Positions 1 through 8,735 are shown, counted from the stretch's first letter. The stretch is DNA of 64,000 nt from Rhodococcus opacus (GCF_012396235.1 NZ_JAAXPA010000020.1:1-64000); one strand, 5' to 3'. Notes: generated by a model not told the origin, from the sequence alone. Program-made: numbers and translations.

Positions 1-57
1 TTTGCGGGCCACGGCGACGACGTCGCGGCGGAACTCCTCGGGATACGGCTTCGGCAT
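1..57 (-). CDS. IS3-type transposase OrfA, N-terminal part (cut by window edge)
   Basis: The complement reads 19 codons from an ATG to the window edge, beginning MPKPYPEEFRRDVVAVARK. That is the usual opening of actinobacterial IS3-family OrfA proteins, whose N-terminal helix-turn-helix binds the element end. A good ribosome site (GGAAGGA) lies 8 bases upstream. Only the first residues are visible, so intactness cannot be judged. It marks the left edge as an insertion-sequence junction. Confidence 0.75.
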   Translation of the reverse strand, partial: MPKPYPEEFRRDVVAVARK

Positions 58-75
58 GTCGATCATCCTTCCACC

Positions 76-108
76 GTGAGGGCAGATCCCTCACAGGTCA
101 GGTGTCAA
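76..108 (-). promoter_or_regulatory. Possible transposase promoter with hairpin
   Basis: A perfect 7-bp inverted repeat GTGAGGG/CCCTCAC (76-82 and 88-94, 5-base loop) lies just upstream of the transposase start. A TTGACA-like -35 box sits at 108-103 on the same strand. A stem-loop in an IS leader is plausible as protection against readthrough. No -10 box was fixed, so the assignment is tentative. Confidence 0.3.
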
Positions 109-226
109 CCAGAGCCGGGGCAGTCCCGACTATGCGGTTGGCCATCGCGACCATTCCCTCGGAAACGCAGCCACCCACCAAGGAACCAATCGTAGGGGCC
201 GGATCGGTCATCTGATGCAGTGGCGC

Positions 227-259
227 TCAGCCCGCTTCGCCTCCTCGGCCGGGCTGAGT
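227..259 (-). terminator. Terminator hairpin behind the GNAT gene
   Basis: CTCAGCCCG at 227-235 and CGGGCTGAG at 251-259 form a perfect 9-bp stem with a 15-base loop, starting 14 bases past the acetyltransferase stop. There is no clear U tract, which is common in actinobacteria. Confidence 0.55.
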
Positions 260-272
260 GGGGCGGGCTCGT

Positions 273-755
273 CTACGCGGGCTCGAGGTCGCGCTCGAAC
301 TCGATTTCATCCCGAAGCGGGATCTTGTAGTAGCCCATGTCGGGGATGTCCGGCTTCAGGGTCCGTCTCGCCTCGTCCATTGCGCCGCATCGAACGGCCG
401 ACAGGCGGAAGCCGCGCCGCTGGTAGAACTGCATCGAGTCGAGGTTGTCGTTCGTCGTGACCAGCCACAGTCGCGAACAGCCTTGTGCACGGGCGACTTC
501 GGCGATGCGTTCGATGAGTGCCGTGCCGACGCCGCCCCATTGGCCGGATGCGCGCATGTTCACGATTTCGCAGTTCGTGCCGTCGATGTCGTAGATCAGC
601 ACCCCGACCGTCTCGTCGTCGGTCGAGGCGATCAGGGCCGGGCGGTCGCGTGCGTCGACCAACTCGCCGCGCCGGGCGATCTGGGTGGTGTGTTGCGCCT
701 GGAGGAATGACGTCAGGCGTGGCTCTCCTGCGGGTACCTCATAGATGTCGACCAT
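273..755 (-). CDS. GNAT family N-acetyltransferase
   Basis: A 160-residue protein with the GNAT fold. Near residues 72-85 it carries QWGGVGTALIERI, the acetyl-CoA pyrophosphate-binding loop (Q/R-x-x-G-x-G/A). This is followed by the beta-strand LWLVTTNDN and the helix NLDSMQFYQRRGF typical of motif B. Its length fits a stand-alone acetyltransferase. The substrate cannot be told from sequence. It ends shortly before a terminator hairpin and appears monocistronic. The ATG at 755 is the only good start, with a purine-rich stretch upstream. The family call is secure. Confidence 0.9.
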   Translation of the reverse strand: MVDIYEVPAGEPRLTSFLQAQHTTQIARRGELVDARDRPALIASTDDETVGVLIYDIDGTNCEIVNMRASGQWGGVGTALIERIAEVARAQGCSRLWLVTTNDNLDSMQFYQRRGFRLSAVRCGAMDEARRTLKPDIPDMGYYKIPLRDEIEFERDLEPA

Positions 756-818
756 CGTCCCTATTTTCCTCTCCTCACCGAGGCTGGACCAGGGTGGATT
801 TGTCGGGTTGGGTCAGGA

Positions 819-1115
819 TCACATGTTCATGCCGTCGTTGACGCTCTACACCTGTCCGGTGATGTAGAGGAGTCGTCGGCCGCCAGGAAGTGCCCGACCC
901 GTGCGGCCTCCTCGGGTCGTCCCGCCCGGCCGGCGGGGATCTGTGCGGGGTTCCGGCGAGGACACCTTCTCGGGGATCGCCGCGGTCATCTCGGTGGTGA
1001 TCAGGCCCGGCGTCACCGCGCTGACGGTGGTGCCGATGCCGTCATCGGTGCGCTTGCCCAACCGGGCGAGCTCGGCCGCCGCTTCACGGGCGAGCGTCTG
1101 GGTCATCCCGAACAA
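819..1115 (-). pseudogene. Short-chain dehydrogenase (FabG-like), C-terminal remnant
   Basis: Residues such as GMTQTLAREAAAELARLG and AVTPGLITTEM match the end of short-chain dehydrogenases of the FabG/3-oxoacyl reductase group (helix after the active-site YxxxK, then the PG loop). The catalytic half is missing. After AAIPEKV the frame slips. The last conserved stretch LYITGQV is followed by an in-frame TAG where Tyr is expected, then SVNDGMNM and a TGA at 819. Loss of the 5' half, a frameshift and a nonsense codon make this a clear pseudogene. Confidence 0.75.
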
Positions 1116-1350
1116 TCCGGATTCGATGATGTGGCCGGTCTCGCCGCGGCAACGGCTGCACCAACGAGATCATGCTCTTCGGGGTGCGGCCGCAGCGCGG
1201 CGCAGATGACCGAACTGGGCGTGCACTCGCTCGGCGTGCTGACACGTCCCACCTCCCGCTCCGAGGTCTTGGGGTAGCGGTGTAAACGACTATCAGTCGG
1301 CTATCTCGGTGAAGCCGTGACAAGGCCCTGGTTACGGGCGGTGCCTCAGG

Positions 1351-1572
1351 TCACTGAGGTCGAAAAATGTAGACCTCTTGGCGTGGCGTCCAGGTACGCA
1401 TACCGGCATCAACGGCCGCCACGACCCGGTTGTTTCCGTCGCGCCACGTGTCCTTGATCAAGGCACCATGCTTGATGGGAGACGTACGGCTCCCCACCAC
1501 TAGATCGCCTTGGCGGACTTCTCGCGCCTGGACCTTCACTGGCTTGTCCTGCATGTTGCGGAACCTACCCAT
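1351..1572 (-). CDS. Small conserved-looking hypothetical protein
   Basis: A 73-residue protein starting at the ATG at 1572 (GGAG 9 bases upstream) or at 1554. It is basic and rich in beta-type residues (VKVQAREVRQGDLVVG, then RVVAAVDAGMRTW, ending in YIFRP). The rhythm suggests a small beta-barrel, but I recognise no family. It is head-to-head with the decayed DUF6884 gene. It could be a chance frame; codon composition favours a real gene. Confidence 0.5.
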   Translation of the reverse strand: MGRFRNMQDKPVKVQAREVRQGDLVVGSRTSPIKHGALIKDTWRDGNNRVVAAVDAGMRTWTPRQEVYIFRPQ

Positions 1573-1589
1573 CCCTGCGGACTCCGAAA

Positions 1590-1931
1590 GCGGTCGGGGC
1601 CTGAGACGGTTCCTGCCGGTGCCCTCTACCTCGGAACCGACCATCGGCTCTGTCAGCAGGCCGCCCGCCGGCTCGTCCCGCGGGAGAACATCCGCATCCT
1701 GTCCGGTTGCACGGGTTGCTGGCCCTCGACACCGTGATCGCCCCGTACGAGATGCGGTTGGGGGAAGCGGGTTCGGTCACCGCCGACACCGTCCACGAGC
1801 AGGCCGCCGCACTGGGATTGCTCGATGCCGAGGACGTGGTCGTCCTCGCCGGCCGCGACTACAGCCCCATCGTCACCGCCGTCTTCCGCACGCCCGGACG
1901 CCGCTCGCGGGACAAGGGCCGGGGGTGCTGA
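1590..1931 (+). pseudogene. DUF6884 family protein, frameshifted
   Basis: Two adjacent frames together rebuild a DUF6884-like protein. The first gives PAGALYLGTDHRLCQQAARR and then IRILSG. The second continues HGLLALDTVIAPYEMRLG, then TADTVHEQAAALGLLD and VVVLAGRDYSPIVTAVF. In the family these run on directly (LSAKHGLL..VIAPYD), so one indel near 1704-1710 broke the frame. The N-terminal Cys/Ser part is also absent. DUF6884 proteins are of unknown function, often in mobile regions. A strong hairpin follows at once. Confidence 0.7.
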
Positions 1932-1946
1932 TATCACCCCCGGCCC
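1916..1946. terminator. 12-bp perfect stem-loop terminator
   Basis: GGGCCGGGGGTG (1916-1927) pairs perfectly with CACCCCCGGCCC (1935-1946) across a 7-base loop. It overlaps the end of the DUF6884 remnant and precedes the next ribosome site. No U tract follows, so it is an I-shaped actinobacterial terminator candidate. Confidence 0.6.
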
Positions 1947-2003
1947 GAGTTGCATTGTCCCAAACCTCACACCACCGACGAACACAGGAAAGGATTCAGC
2001 CCA

Positions 2004-2349
2004 ATGACAGAGTCATACAACGTCGTCGCCGAGCTGGACGCGACGATCGGTGAGGAGAACGTCGACGCACTGCTCGGCCCGATCGCCGAGTACAGCGGCG
2101 CGGCGGCGCGCTCGGAACTCGGCCGCGCTGAGGTTGTGTTCACCATCCCGGCGGCATCGGGGCGGCAGGCCGCCTTGACTCGGTATCGCCGCAGCGGACC
2201 CACTCGACGATGCGGAGGCGGAGGCCGTGTTTGTTGGTGACTCTGTGCCGCTCCTGCGTGCTGCCGTTGTCGATTGCGACAGTTGGCCGGTGACCGCCCG
2301 CCGGGCCGGAGGAGTGCCGATCGGCGGCGTTAGTTCGGTCGCGGCGTGA
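2004..2349 (+). pseudogene. Small hypothetical protein with one frameshift
   Basis: It starts at ATG 2004 behind AGGAAAGGA. The first frame reads MTESYNVVAELDATIGEEN and continues through SELGRAEVVFTIPA to about 2176. It then drifts into low-complexity arginine. The neighbouring frame takes over from 2179 with LGIAAADPLDDAEAEAVFVG and VPLLRAAVVDCDSW to the TGA at 2347-2349. Joined, they give one acidic protein of about 115 residues. The tail overlaps the 3' end of the converging nitroreductase gene by 20 bases. Function unknown. Confidence 0.5.
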
Positions 2350-3316
2350 TGGTGAGAATCGACTCGATTGGGCGTCGGGGTGTCTGTCTCGGGGGTTGCT
2401 TGTCGTTTGTTGATCCGATTCGAATGAGTGCTTGCGGTAGACCCGCGTCCGGCAACAGGGTTCCGATAAGATTTCGGCTGGGTGCGAACTCGGTCATGTG
2501 GGTGAGCGGGCAGGTTGCGTGCCCGGTGGCTGTGGCTTCGAGCAGTACATGAGACAGGGCTTGACCGGCGCGAAGCCACGAACCGCGGTCGTCGCCGTTG
2601 GTGCTGAGCAGCAGTATGGTCGCCTGGTCGGGGTGGAGGATGGAACCGCTGTCTGATCCGATGGGGAATCGGCGTCCGATATCGACCTGGGCCTGGTCGT
2701 TTGCGGTAGCCAGTGCCTCTAGCGGGATCCCATCATCGGGCTGGGAATGCCCTGCCCACCAGTAGAGTTCGGTTTGATAGGCGACGTCGAACTGGCGGGA
2801 GGCGCCGGTGAGTTCCGTGGCGGTCGCGAGCGTGGGTCGGGTGCTGCGCGGCAATACGGTCAGGCGAACACTGTATTGACGAAGCATGTCCTTCAGCGAG
2901 ACCGGTAGTGGTGAGTTCGGGTCGACCGGATCGAACGGGCGCCGATCCGAGTAGCGGCGGCGAATCGCGGTGAGCAGATCGAGATCGTGTGGCTTCGGGG
3001 CGCGGGTTCGGTGGTGGAACCGGATCTGGGCAAGGTGATTTGGGCTTGCCCGATCGGGAAGGCGTCGAATGTCGGTCGACCAACCCAGGGCAGTCGTCGC
3101 GGTGCTCAGGTGGTGCAGGGCCGCGCCGCAACTGATCACCAGTTGCCGTCCCGGAAAGTCTGTCGCGGCCAGTCGACGGCCGGGGTCGGCACACAGGTCG
3201 AGGACGCCGCCGTCATAGCGCCACCGCCACGGTTGGGTGTTGTGCACCGATGGCGCTCGGCAGGCGAGGTCGACGGCGGTCCGTATGAGATCGTCGTCGG
3301 GGACAGTAGGCTGCAT
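2330..3316 (-). CDS. acg: Acg-type FMN-binding nitroreductase-like protein
   Basis: A 328-residue protein, the usual length of the Acg family (Mycobacterium tuberculosis Rv2032 is about 331). Near the N-terminus it has ACRAPSVHNTQPWRWR, the arginine/asparagine-rich flavin loop of Acg proteins. RRYSDRRPFDP lies mid-protein and a second nitroreductase half follows. Family knowledge: Acg proteins bind FMN but are thought to be catalytically poor, and are induced in hypoxia/dormancy through DosR. The start at 3316 is chosen because GAAGGAGG lies 6 bases upstream; longer in-frame starts lack a site. No DosR box was identified. Confidence 0.85.
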   Translation of the reverse strand: MQPTVPDDDLIRTAVDLACRAPSVHNTQPWRWRYDGGVLDLCADPGRRLAATDFPGRQLVISCGAALHHLSTATTALGWSTDIRRLPDRASPNHLAQIRFHHRTRAPKPHDLDLLTAIRRRYSDRRPFDPVDPNSPLPVSLKDMLRQYSVRLTVLPRSTRPTLATATELTGASRQFDVAYQTELYWWAGHSQPDDGIPLEALATANDQAQVDIGRRFPIGSDSGSILHPDQATILLLSTNGDDRGSWLRAGQALSHVLLEATATGHATCPLTHMTEFAPSRNLIGTLLPDAGLPQALIRIGSTNDKQPPRQTPRRPIESILTITPRPN

Positions 3317-4296
3317 TGCTGCCTCCTTCGGCGCCTGCCCGAGTTGCTCTGACGCCGCTGGGGCAGATTCCGTTTCAGTGTTCCCGCTCGGGGTGCTCAC
3401 GGTTAGGGTCGATGGTCCTCGGGTGGTGACAGAGTTCGACCGGCCGTTGTATACGAGCTGTCGTCGAACATCGGCGACTGGTTGTGACACGACATGGCTG
3501 ACGACCTCACTGTGTGATTAACGGCCCCTGTCGGAGTCCCGCCGCCGCTTTTGGCGTCGATGTCACCGTGCCCGGTGGTGGGCGGCGAAACCGGGGAGGA
3601 TGGCATGGTCATTGATTGCGGCGCCCCCCGGGGCACCGACCTCGGGGATGCCGATACCGACGAGTCTGTGGCAGCGTTGACCGGTCGTCGACCCGCACCG
3701 GTGCGGGTCATCGACGAGGGCGGCGTCGATGCCGTTGTCGAGGAGGTGTTCGAGCTGCCGGACGCTGACTTGTCGGGAAGTGAGCTGCGGGTTCGGGTTC
3801 TGCCGCGACAGGCGGACGGGTTCTGCCGCGACAGGCGGACGGGTTCGTGTGTTCGGGCTGTTTCCTGGCCCATCACCGTTCCCGTCTGGCGGTGTCGACG
3901 GGCGGGATGAAGTTCTGCGGGACTGCGCTACCTGAGCCGGCGCGCTGTCGAATCGTTGCCGGTGCGCCGCGCAACGTCTGCACGGTCCGCGGAGCCAGCG
4001 GTCGGGGGCTGAGAAGGTGCCCGGCCGCATCACCGGGAGGGCGTTTCGATGTGGACGAGACGGTCGATGTGAACCGACCGCAGCAGGGCAACGCGCTCGG
4101 CGGTGGTGAGGGCGCCGTCCGAGCCCGCGGGGCGGGGTGGCGGCGGTGGGTTGTCAATGGCCAGATCCACTCTCATGACACGGACATGGCTCCATGGCGT
4201 CCTGCCTCACAGAGCAAGTACGTACTTCTCCAGAGAACGCGCGGCCGGATGCCATCCCAACTCTCCGGCGCGTCACGCAGAAGTGCCTGGCGTGTC
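3317..4296. other. Stretch without a confident gene
   Basis: About 1 kb upstream of the nitroreductase has several open frames but none with a convincing start, motif or ribosome site. Two complement-strand segments look protein-like. One includes VRQLEHLLDNGIDAALVDD near 3720-3790. The other includes ALTTAERVALLRSVHIDRLV near 4060-4125. I could not assign either. A short tandem duplication lies inside. Confidence 0.4.
3797..3842. repeat. Tandem duplication of a 23-bp unit
   Basis: The 23-base unit beginning GTTCTGCCGCGACAGG occurs twice head to tail (3797-3819, 3820-3842) without mismatch. It lies in a non-assigned stretch and looks like a recent slippage product. Confidence 0.85.
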
Positions 4297-4382
4297 GGCG
4301 GACATGAAAAGCTGCCCATAGGCGGTCACGAAAGTGCCCGGCAGCGGCCACGAAACTGCCCACCGCGGCCACGAAACTGCCC
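4297..4382. repeat. Four imperfect repeats, relic IS21-type terminus
   Basis: Four consecutive copies of a motif like GCGGCCACGAAACTGCCC lie at 4297-4317, 4321-4339, 4344-4361 and 4365-4382, with a period of about 21-24 bases. The first copies are more diverged (GACATGAAAAGCTGCCC, GTCACGAAAGTGCCC). Several short terminal repeats in tandem are characteristic of IS21-family ends. No istA/istB gene is recognisable next to them, so this would be an orphan end. The family link is from memory of such ends, not a search. Confidence 0.5.
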
Positions 4383-4564
4383 GGTCGAGCGTCTCAGCTG
4401 TACGACACGTTTGATCTTTGCCCCGATCGCCTCCGCGGATAGGGGCCCCTCCTTGGGTTCGCTCGACGGTGCTTCCCCGGGCCAATGATGAAGGGGTCGG
4501 TCGAAGCCACCGTATCGGCAGGTCCTCCGGTCTCGGCCGTAGTGACCGTCGTCGAGGGATTCAT

Positions 4565-4700
4565 GAGCGGGTAATGCCTCGCAGCCCCTGGCGCGCATCA
4601 GCCGATCGACGGTTGCACCTGGCCACCCGGAATGCCGTCGACTCAGCTCCGCGTACGCCTCGCGGGCAACAAACGCCGTAGTTTCCACATACACCCCGTG
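4565..4700 (-). pseudogene. IS3-type transposase OrfB scrap
   Basis: The complement contains REAYAELSRRH and GATVDRLMRARGCEAL. These resemble the OrfB segment in which helices read K-x-x-x-E-L followed by C-T-V-E-R-L-M-R-x-x-G. Flanking sequence on either side does not continue the family. It is probably one of several transposase scars in this end of the window. Confidence 0.4.
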
Positions 4701-5010
4701 GATTCGTTCGACGCCCGTACTCCGACTCGTGTGCGTCGGCGGCCAGCGCGCGACCTTGTGCATGACGAAGAGCAACTGACGGGCTTGTGGCGGCGTTCGT
4801 GCGCGCGGCCGTTGCTAGGTGGCTCAGACTGTTCGCCAGGAGGTTTCCCGATGACAACTCCCCGTATCAGTCCGGTACCGCACGACTTCGCGCCGACGAC
4901 CTCTGGGGGATCGGTGCCGCAAACTCCGAACCGTGTGAGCTCGACCGTGAGGTACGCCCAGGTCGCCGACGCCTTCGGGAGCCCGTGCTCGGGTCGCTGG
5001 TGCTGAGCCG

Positions 5011-6015
5011 GTGGAAGTCGCCCTGCTCTTAGCGATCGCGACGGCGTTCGCGTTCGACCTCACCAACGGTTTCCACGATTCGGCGAACTCGATCGCTGCG
5101 CTCGTCGCCACCGGGGCTGCCCGGCCCGGACACGCGCTGATACTTGCAGCGGCCGGGAACTTCGCGGGGCCATTACTTGTCGGCACGGCCGTCGCCGACA
5201 CCGTCGGCGGGGTCGTGGAGCTGCCCGCGGCGGCGACAGTGCCGGCGGTCGGTGCTGCACTGACCGCGGCGATTGCGTGGAATCTGCTGACGTGGTGGTG
5301 GGGGCTGCCGTCGAGTTCGTCGCACGCCCTGGTCGGCGGGTTGGTCGGTGCATGCCTCGTCGCTGCGGGCACCGGCGGGGTGCGCTGGGGTGGGTTCACC
5401 GACGGCCGCCCCACAGGTGTGGTGGGAATCCTCACCGGGCTGGCGCTCTCCCCGGTGATGGGGGCACTTGCGTGTGCGCTGCTCGGGGCGCTCGCCTGGC
5501 GTCTGATGCGGCGGGCCCGGCGGCGTGCCCTTGCCCCGGTGCGGGGTGCCGAATGGGGCACGGCCGCCATGCTCGCGTTCAGCCATGGAGGTAACGATGC
5601 GCAGAAGACGATGGGCGTGATCACCCTGCTGCTGGTCGCGAGTGGGCACCTCTCGGAGTTCACGGTGCCGCTGTGGGTCAAGCTCGCGGCGGCGACGAGC
5701 CTGACTGTCGGTACCGCGTTCGGGGGGTGGCGGATCGTGCGGACCGTGGGACACGGCGTGTTCCGGATGACGCCGCTCGACGGTCTGGTGAGTCAATCCG
5801 GTGCCGCCGGAGTGATCCTCGGCGCCTCCCTCGTGGGCGCGCCGGTGAGCACGACCCACGTGGTCGCCGCCGGCGTGGTAGGTGTGGGGGCACAGCACCG
5901 CACGCGGCGTGTGCACTGGAGGGTGGTCGAGGAGATGGGTTTGGCGTGGGTGGTCACGTTGCCGGTGACCGCTCTGCTCGGGGCGGCGTTGTTCCCGGTG
6001 TGGGAGGGGATGTGA
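5011..6015 (+). CDS. PiT family inorganic phosphate transporter
   Basis: A 334-residue integral membrane protein with the duplicated PiT signature. DLTNGFHDSANSIA lies at about residues 16-29, and FSHGGNDAQKTMG at about 190-202, each heading one half. About ten hydrophobic segments are visible. The family imports metal-phosphate with H+ or Na+ as low-affinity phosphate uptake; the exact ion is not predictable. It starts at a GTG with weak upstream purines. The stop overlaps the next gene in TGATG, so the two are translationally coupled. Pairing with a DUF47 partner is the family norm. Confidence 0.92.
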   Translation: MEVALLLAIATAFAFDLTNGFHDSANSIAALVATGAARPGHALILAAAGNFAGPLLVGTAVADTVGGVVELPAAATVPAVGAALTAAIAWNLLTWWWGLPSSSSHALVGGLVGACLVAAGTGGVRWGGFTDGRPTGVVGILTGLALSPVMGALACALLGALAWRLMRRARRRALAPVRGAEWGTAAMLAFSHGGNDAQKTMGVITLLLVASGHLSEFTVPLWVKLAAATSLTVGTAFGGWRIVRTVGHGVFRMTPLDGLVSQSGAAGVILGASLVGAPVSTTHVVAAGVVGVGAQHRTRRVHWRVVEEMGLAWVVTLPVTALLGAALFPVWEGM

Positions 6016-6656
6016 TGCGCTGGCCGCGCCTGCCTACTTCCTGGTTTCTGCCGCGTACGTTCGACGTGCTCGGCATGCTGCGTGCGCAGCTGGTGCTGGT
6101 GGAGCAGGGAATGGGTGTGTTGAACGGGTGGGCGCACGGCGAGGTCGCGATCGACGACGCGGTCGCGGAACTGCGGGGCGTCGCCGAGGCCGAACACGTC
6201 GCGCGTCGCGAACTCCATCACGCGGTGCGCGACAGTTTCAGCACGCCGATCGAGGCGGAAGACCTGTTCGAGCTGGGGGAACGCCTCGGCGAGATCACCG
6301 AGGCCGGCTATGCGCTGATCCGGGAGTCGGAGCTGTCGCGTTCGGGGGAGACAGGTCTTGCCCCGGATCCATTCCTGGTGGAGTTGCTTGACGCACTCGC
6401 CGCTGCGGTTGTTCCCCTCTCCGAGGCACTGCGTGCGCTGCCGGGGGCTGCCGCCGCGACGTACGCGGACCGCGCGATCGAGGCACTGTCGGCGGCCGAG
6501 CACGCCTACCGTGCCGCGGTCGCCGACCTCGAGAACGAGCCCGACGTGCGCCGGGAGCTGCGCCGCCGGGAGCTGTATCGCCGAGCAGAGCATCTGCACG
6601 CCGCGATTTTGCGGGTCGCGCGGCGCACCGGGTATTCGGTGTACAAGTCGCGCTGA
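6015..6656 (+). CDS. DUF47 (PhoU-like) PiT accessory protein
   Basis: A 213-residue soluble, mostly helical protein that begins at the ATG sharing a base with the transporter stop. It opens with SWFLPRTFDVLGML and continues in amphipathic helices rich in Glu/Arg (AEDLFELGERLGEITEAG; RRELYRRAEHLHAAI). This is the pattern of DUF47/PhoU-like partners of PiT transporters, thought to gate or regulate phosphate flux at the membrane. The acidic metal-binding helices expected of PhoU are present only loosely. The operon ends at a hairpin overlapping the stop codon. Confidence 0.85.
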   Translation: MRWPRLPTSWFLPRTFDVLGMLRAQLVLVEQGMGVLNGWAHGEVAIDDAVAELRGVAEAEHVARRELHHAVRDSFSTPIEAEDLFELGERLGEITEAGYALIRESELSRSGETGLAPDPFLVELLDALAAAVVPLSEALRALPGAAAATYADRAIEALSAAEHAYRAAVADLENEPDVRRELRRRELYRRAEHLHAAILRVARRTGYSVYKSR

Positions 6657-6674
6657 CGTCCCGCCGTCAGCGCG
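6649..6674 (+). terminator. Hairpin terminator overlapping the DUF47 stop
   Basis: CGCGCTGACG (6649-6658) and CGTCAGCGCG (6665-6674) form a perfect 10-bp stem with loop TCCCGC. The TGA stop of the DUF47 gene lies inside the left arm. Confidence 0.65.
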
Positions 6675-6984
6675 GCGGAAGCCTCCGGCCCGGAACCGGG
6701 GCTTGCCACCGTTGACGACAGCACCGCTCGGGTTGATCAGGGGCAGCCTACGCCTGAGGGTGGTTCATCGAGCCCGGTTGCGTCCGCGTGCGTGCCGCAC
6801 CAGTTTCAGCGAAATCGATACTCGCGCAGAGGTCCTCACCGGGCTCGAGGGCGGTGGGTGTCGATCTACTCCGAGAAGGCTTGCTCGACGACCTTTGAGC
6901 CGGCCGCTCAGCCTCAGCACCGGCACTGTTGGTTGGCTGCCTATACAGCGGACCGCTGGTGTGCTGATACGGACTCGAGCGAGT
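6675..6984. other. Intergenic stretch, nothing assigned
   Basis: About 310 bases between the pit operon terminator and the converging flavin-binding gene. Frames are open but arginine-rich and without start sites or motifs. I see no gene here. Confidence 0.4.
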
Positions 6985-7395
6985 TCATACAACGGGTTCC
7001 GATCGATGACAGCAAGGAACCGCGGGCCACCGCACTGAAGGCCACGAAATCACATCGAGGGAATTGCGGGTGCAGTACTTTCGTCGCCTCAGGTCCTGCA
7101 GGGCGGTCACCGCGACGACAGTCGTACCGTCGGTCCATTGGTTGCGGGATGGGCTCCATCCGATTCGGGTGATCAGATCGATGTCCCCCGCTTCGAAGGC
7201 GAGGAACTCCGTCGAAGCGTTCGAACGACTCGTCGTCGGTGGGATGGCGACCTCGCCCCCTAAGGCGGCGAAGGTCACCGGACGCAGCGCCGGCACCGCG
7301 TTCTCGGTGAAGACCATTCGGCCGACCGGAACCGACCGCAGCAAGCGAATGCACTCGGTCGCGGAGAGCGCCGAATCCGGGACTGTCGTGGTCAT
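6985..7395 (-). CDS. Pyridoxamine 5'-phosphate oxidase-like flavin-binding protein, altered C-terminus
   Basis: 136 residues starting at ATG 7395 with GAGGAGA 6 bases upstream. ECIRLLRSVPVGRMVFTENA, then PALRPVTFAALGGEV and FLAFEAGDIDL, are the first half of the split-barrel flavin-binding proteins common in Rhodococcus and mycobacteria (F420- or FMN-dependent). The second half is unusual. Where the family has a W/H-rich dimer strand and a final G-R-R-L, this protein turns to cysteine/arginine-rich sequence, so a frameshift near residue 90-105 is likely. The gene may be non-functional. A better-preserved relative lies at 18724. Confidence 0.65.
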   Translation of the reverse strand: MTTTVPDSALSATECIRLLRSVPVGRMVFTENAVPALRPVTFAALGGEVAIPPTTSRSNASTEFLAFEAGDIDLITRIGWSPSRNQWTDGTTVVAVTALQDLRRRKYCTRNSLDVISWPSVRWPAVPCCHRSEPVV

Positions 7396-8077
7396 GACGG
7401 TCTCCTCAGCTCGAAGTGCCCGACCACCGCAACAATCAACTCACACCGAGGTGGTGAAACAGAGGACAAGGTCACTCCGGCAAGCCAGTTCCCGAACTCA
7501 CGATGACCACACCCCCATGTGCGGACACCGCCGGGGCCGGTCGGGCCCTATGTCGGGCGTGGCCGGGGATATCTTCAGGCTTGATGGGCCGATCGCCGAT
7601 CGCGAGGAGGAGTCGCGGCCCTTGACTCGTTTAGGCGCAAAGGATTTCCGCTGATACACCCGACACGGGTTGTTGCACCGCCTCGTTGCGCCGCTTGACG
7701 GCCGCTCTCCCGGGGCAGATCGTCGCGACCCGGCGCCCGTGCCGGCGGTCGATCCTGATGCGGTCACACCCACAGCTCGGTTCCGGTGTGTGTTTAGCTG
7801 TCCGGATAGCGGCGGTGCCGGTGGCCGGCTCGGCGAACCGCTTTTCGTAAACAGGGCTGGTGTTCACGGCGTTCCGCGGGAGATCCGGCTGGTCGTGGGT
7901 GTCGGTTGCTGTTTGTGGGTACACGACCTTCAGCACCATGGGGGATCGAGACCGTGCGCTGATCGAACACAGGAGGTACCCCCCGCCGGTGAGGCGAGCG
8001 CGCCGGGCGCCGCGGCGGTGACCATCGGCGCCAGGAGCGGCTGGGCTCCCAAGGCCGCCGGTGGTGAGGAGGAGTAG
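7396..8077. other. Intergenic stretch, nothing assigned
   Basis: Almost 700 bases with no frame carrying a recognised domain. It ends in GAGGAGGAG directly before the ATG of the stress-protein gene. The divergent arrangement suggests that promoters for both flanking genes lie here, but I could not fix them. Confidence 0.4.
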
Positions 8078-8624
8078 ATGATCAAGAAGAAGCCCCCTGA
8101 CCGGGAAGGCGTGCGGGACTGGCGGAAACCGGTGCGCGTGGACGGACCCGCGGGCGCGACCGAGCCGGTGTGCCATCTGGTTCGACCGGTATCCCGCCAG
8201 CCATCGGGCGCTGTCCTTCGCCATGAGCCTTGCGGTCCCGCTCCACGCGTATCTGCATGTCACCCACGTCGTCGACCTCGACGATTTTCCTATCGAACCG
8301 GACCGGGACGATTGGGAAAGGCGCATCGTCGACACGGTCGAGCGGGAACGGACGGAGGCGTGCACCATGCTCGCATCGCTGCCCGGGAACTGGAGCTACT
8401 ACTGCCATGAGGGCAACCCGGCGCACCTGTTGGCGACGATCGCCGACGTGAATGACGCCCTGATGATCATCATCGGCAGTTCGCGGGGAGGGTTGGTGTC
8501 CGTCCTCGAGCGGGTGGTGGGGGAGTCGGTGTCTTCGCACCTGGTCCACCACGGCCTCGGTCCGGTTGTCCTGGTCCCCGAACACGCGTCGGCGCCGCGG
8601 GACCGGCGGCCGGGCGCTGAGTGA
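8078..8624 (+). pseudogene. Universal stress protein (UspA domain), frameshifted
   Basis: It starts at ATG 8078 behind GAGGAGGAG and reads MIKKKPPDREGVRDWRKPV. Around 8165 the meaningful frame changes. The continuation FDRYPASHRALSFAMSLAVP leads into the Usp domain, with VTHVVD, then ADVNDALMIIIGSSRGG and GESVSSHLVHHG. The G-S-S-R-G-G...G-E-S-V pattern is the ATP-binding loop of Usp proteins. An internal ATG at 8223 could still give 133 residues. One base change explains the break. It converges on the gene at 8736 across nested inverted repeats. Confidence 0.65.
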
Positions 8625-8628
8625 GCTG

Positions 8629-8720
8629 CCACAGCGAGTTTCGGTCACCCGCACCGATCACCGACGCCGCGAGTCCGTGATTCACCGGCGGTCGGTGATC
8701 GATATCGGAGCTCGCTGTGG
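8629..8720. terminator. Nested inverted repeats, bidirectional terminator
   Basis: An outer pair CCACAGCGAG (8629-8638) / CTCGCTGTGG (8711-8720) encloses an inner pair GATCACCGAC (8656-8665) / GTCGGTGATC (8691-8700). Both are perfect 10-mers. They sit exactly between the converging ends of the stress-protein gene (8624) and the small gene ending at 8736. Confidence 0.6.
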
Positions 8721-8735
8721 GCCGGGATGGCGGGG

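Noticed and set aside
1430..2053. Open + frame of about 207 codons across the DUF6884 region
   Set aside because: Low-complexity arginine/proline sequence. The recognisable protein fragments lie in the other two frames.
3563..4033. Complement frame containing VRQLEHLLDNGIDAALVDD
   Set aside because: Locally protein-like, but no start, no family and interrupted by a tandem duplication, so not called as a gene.
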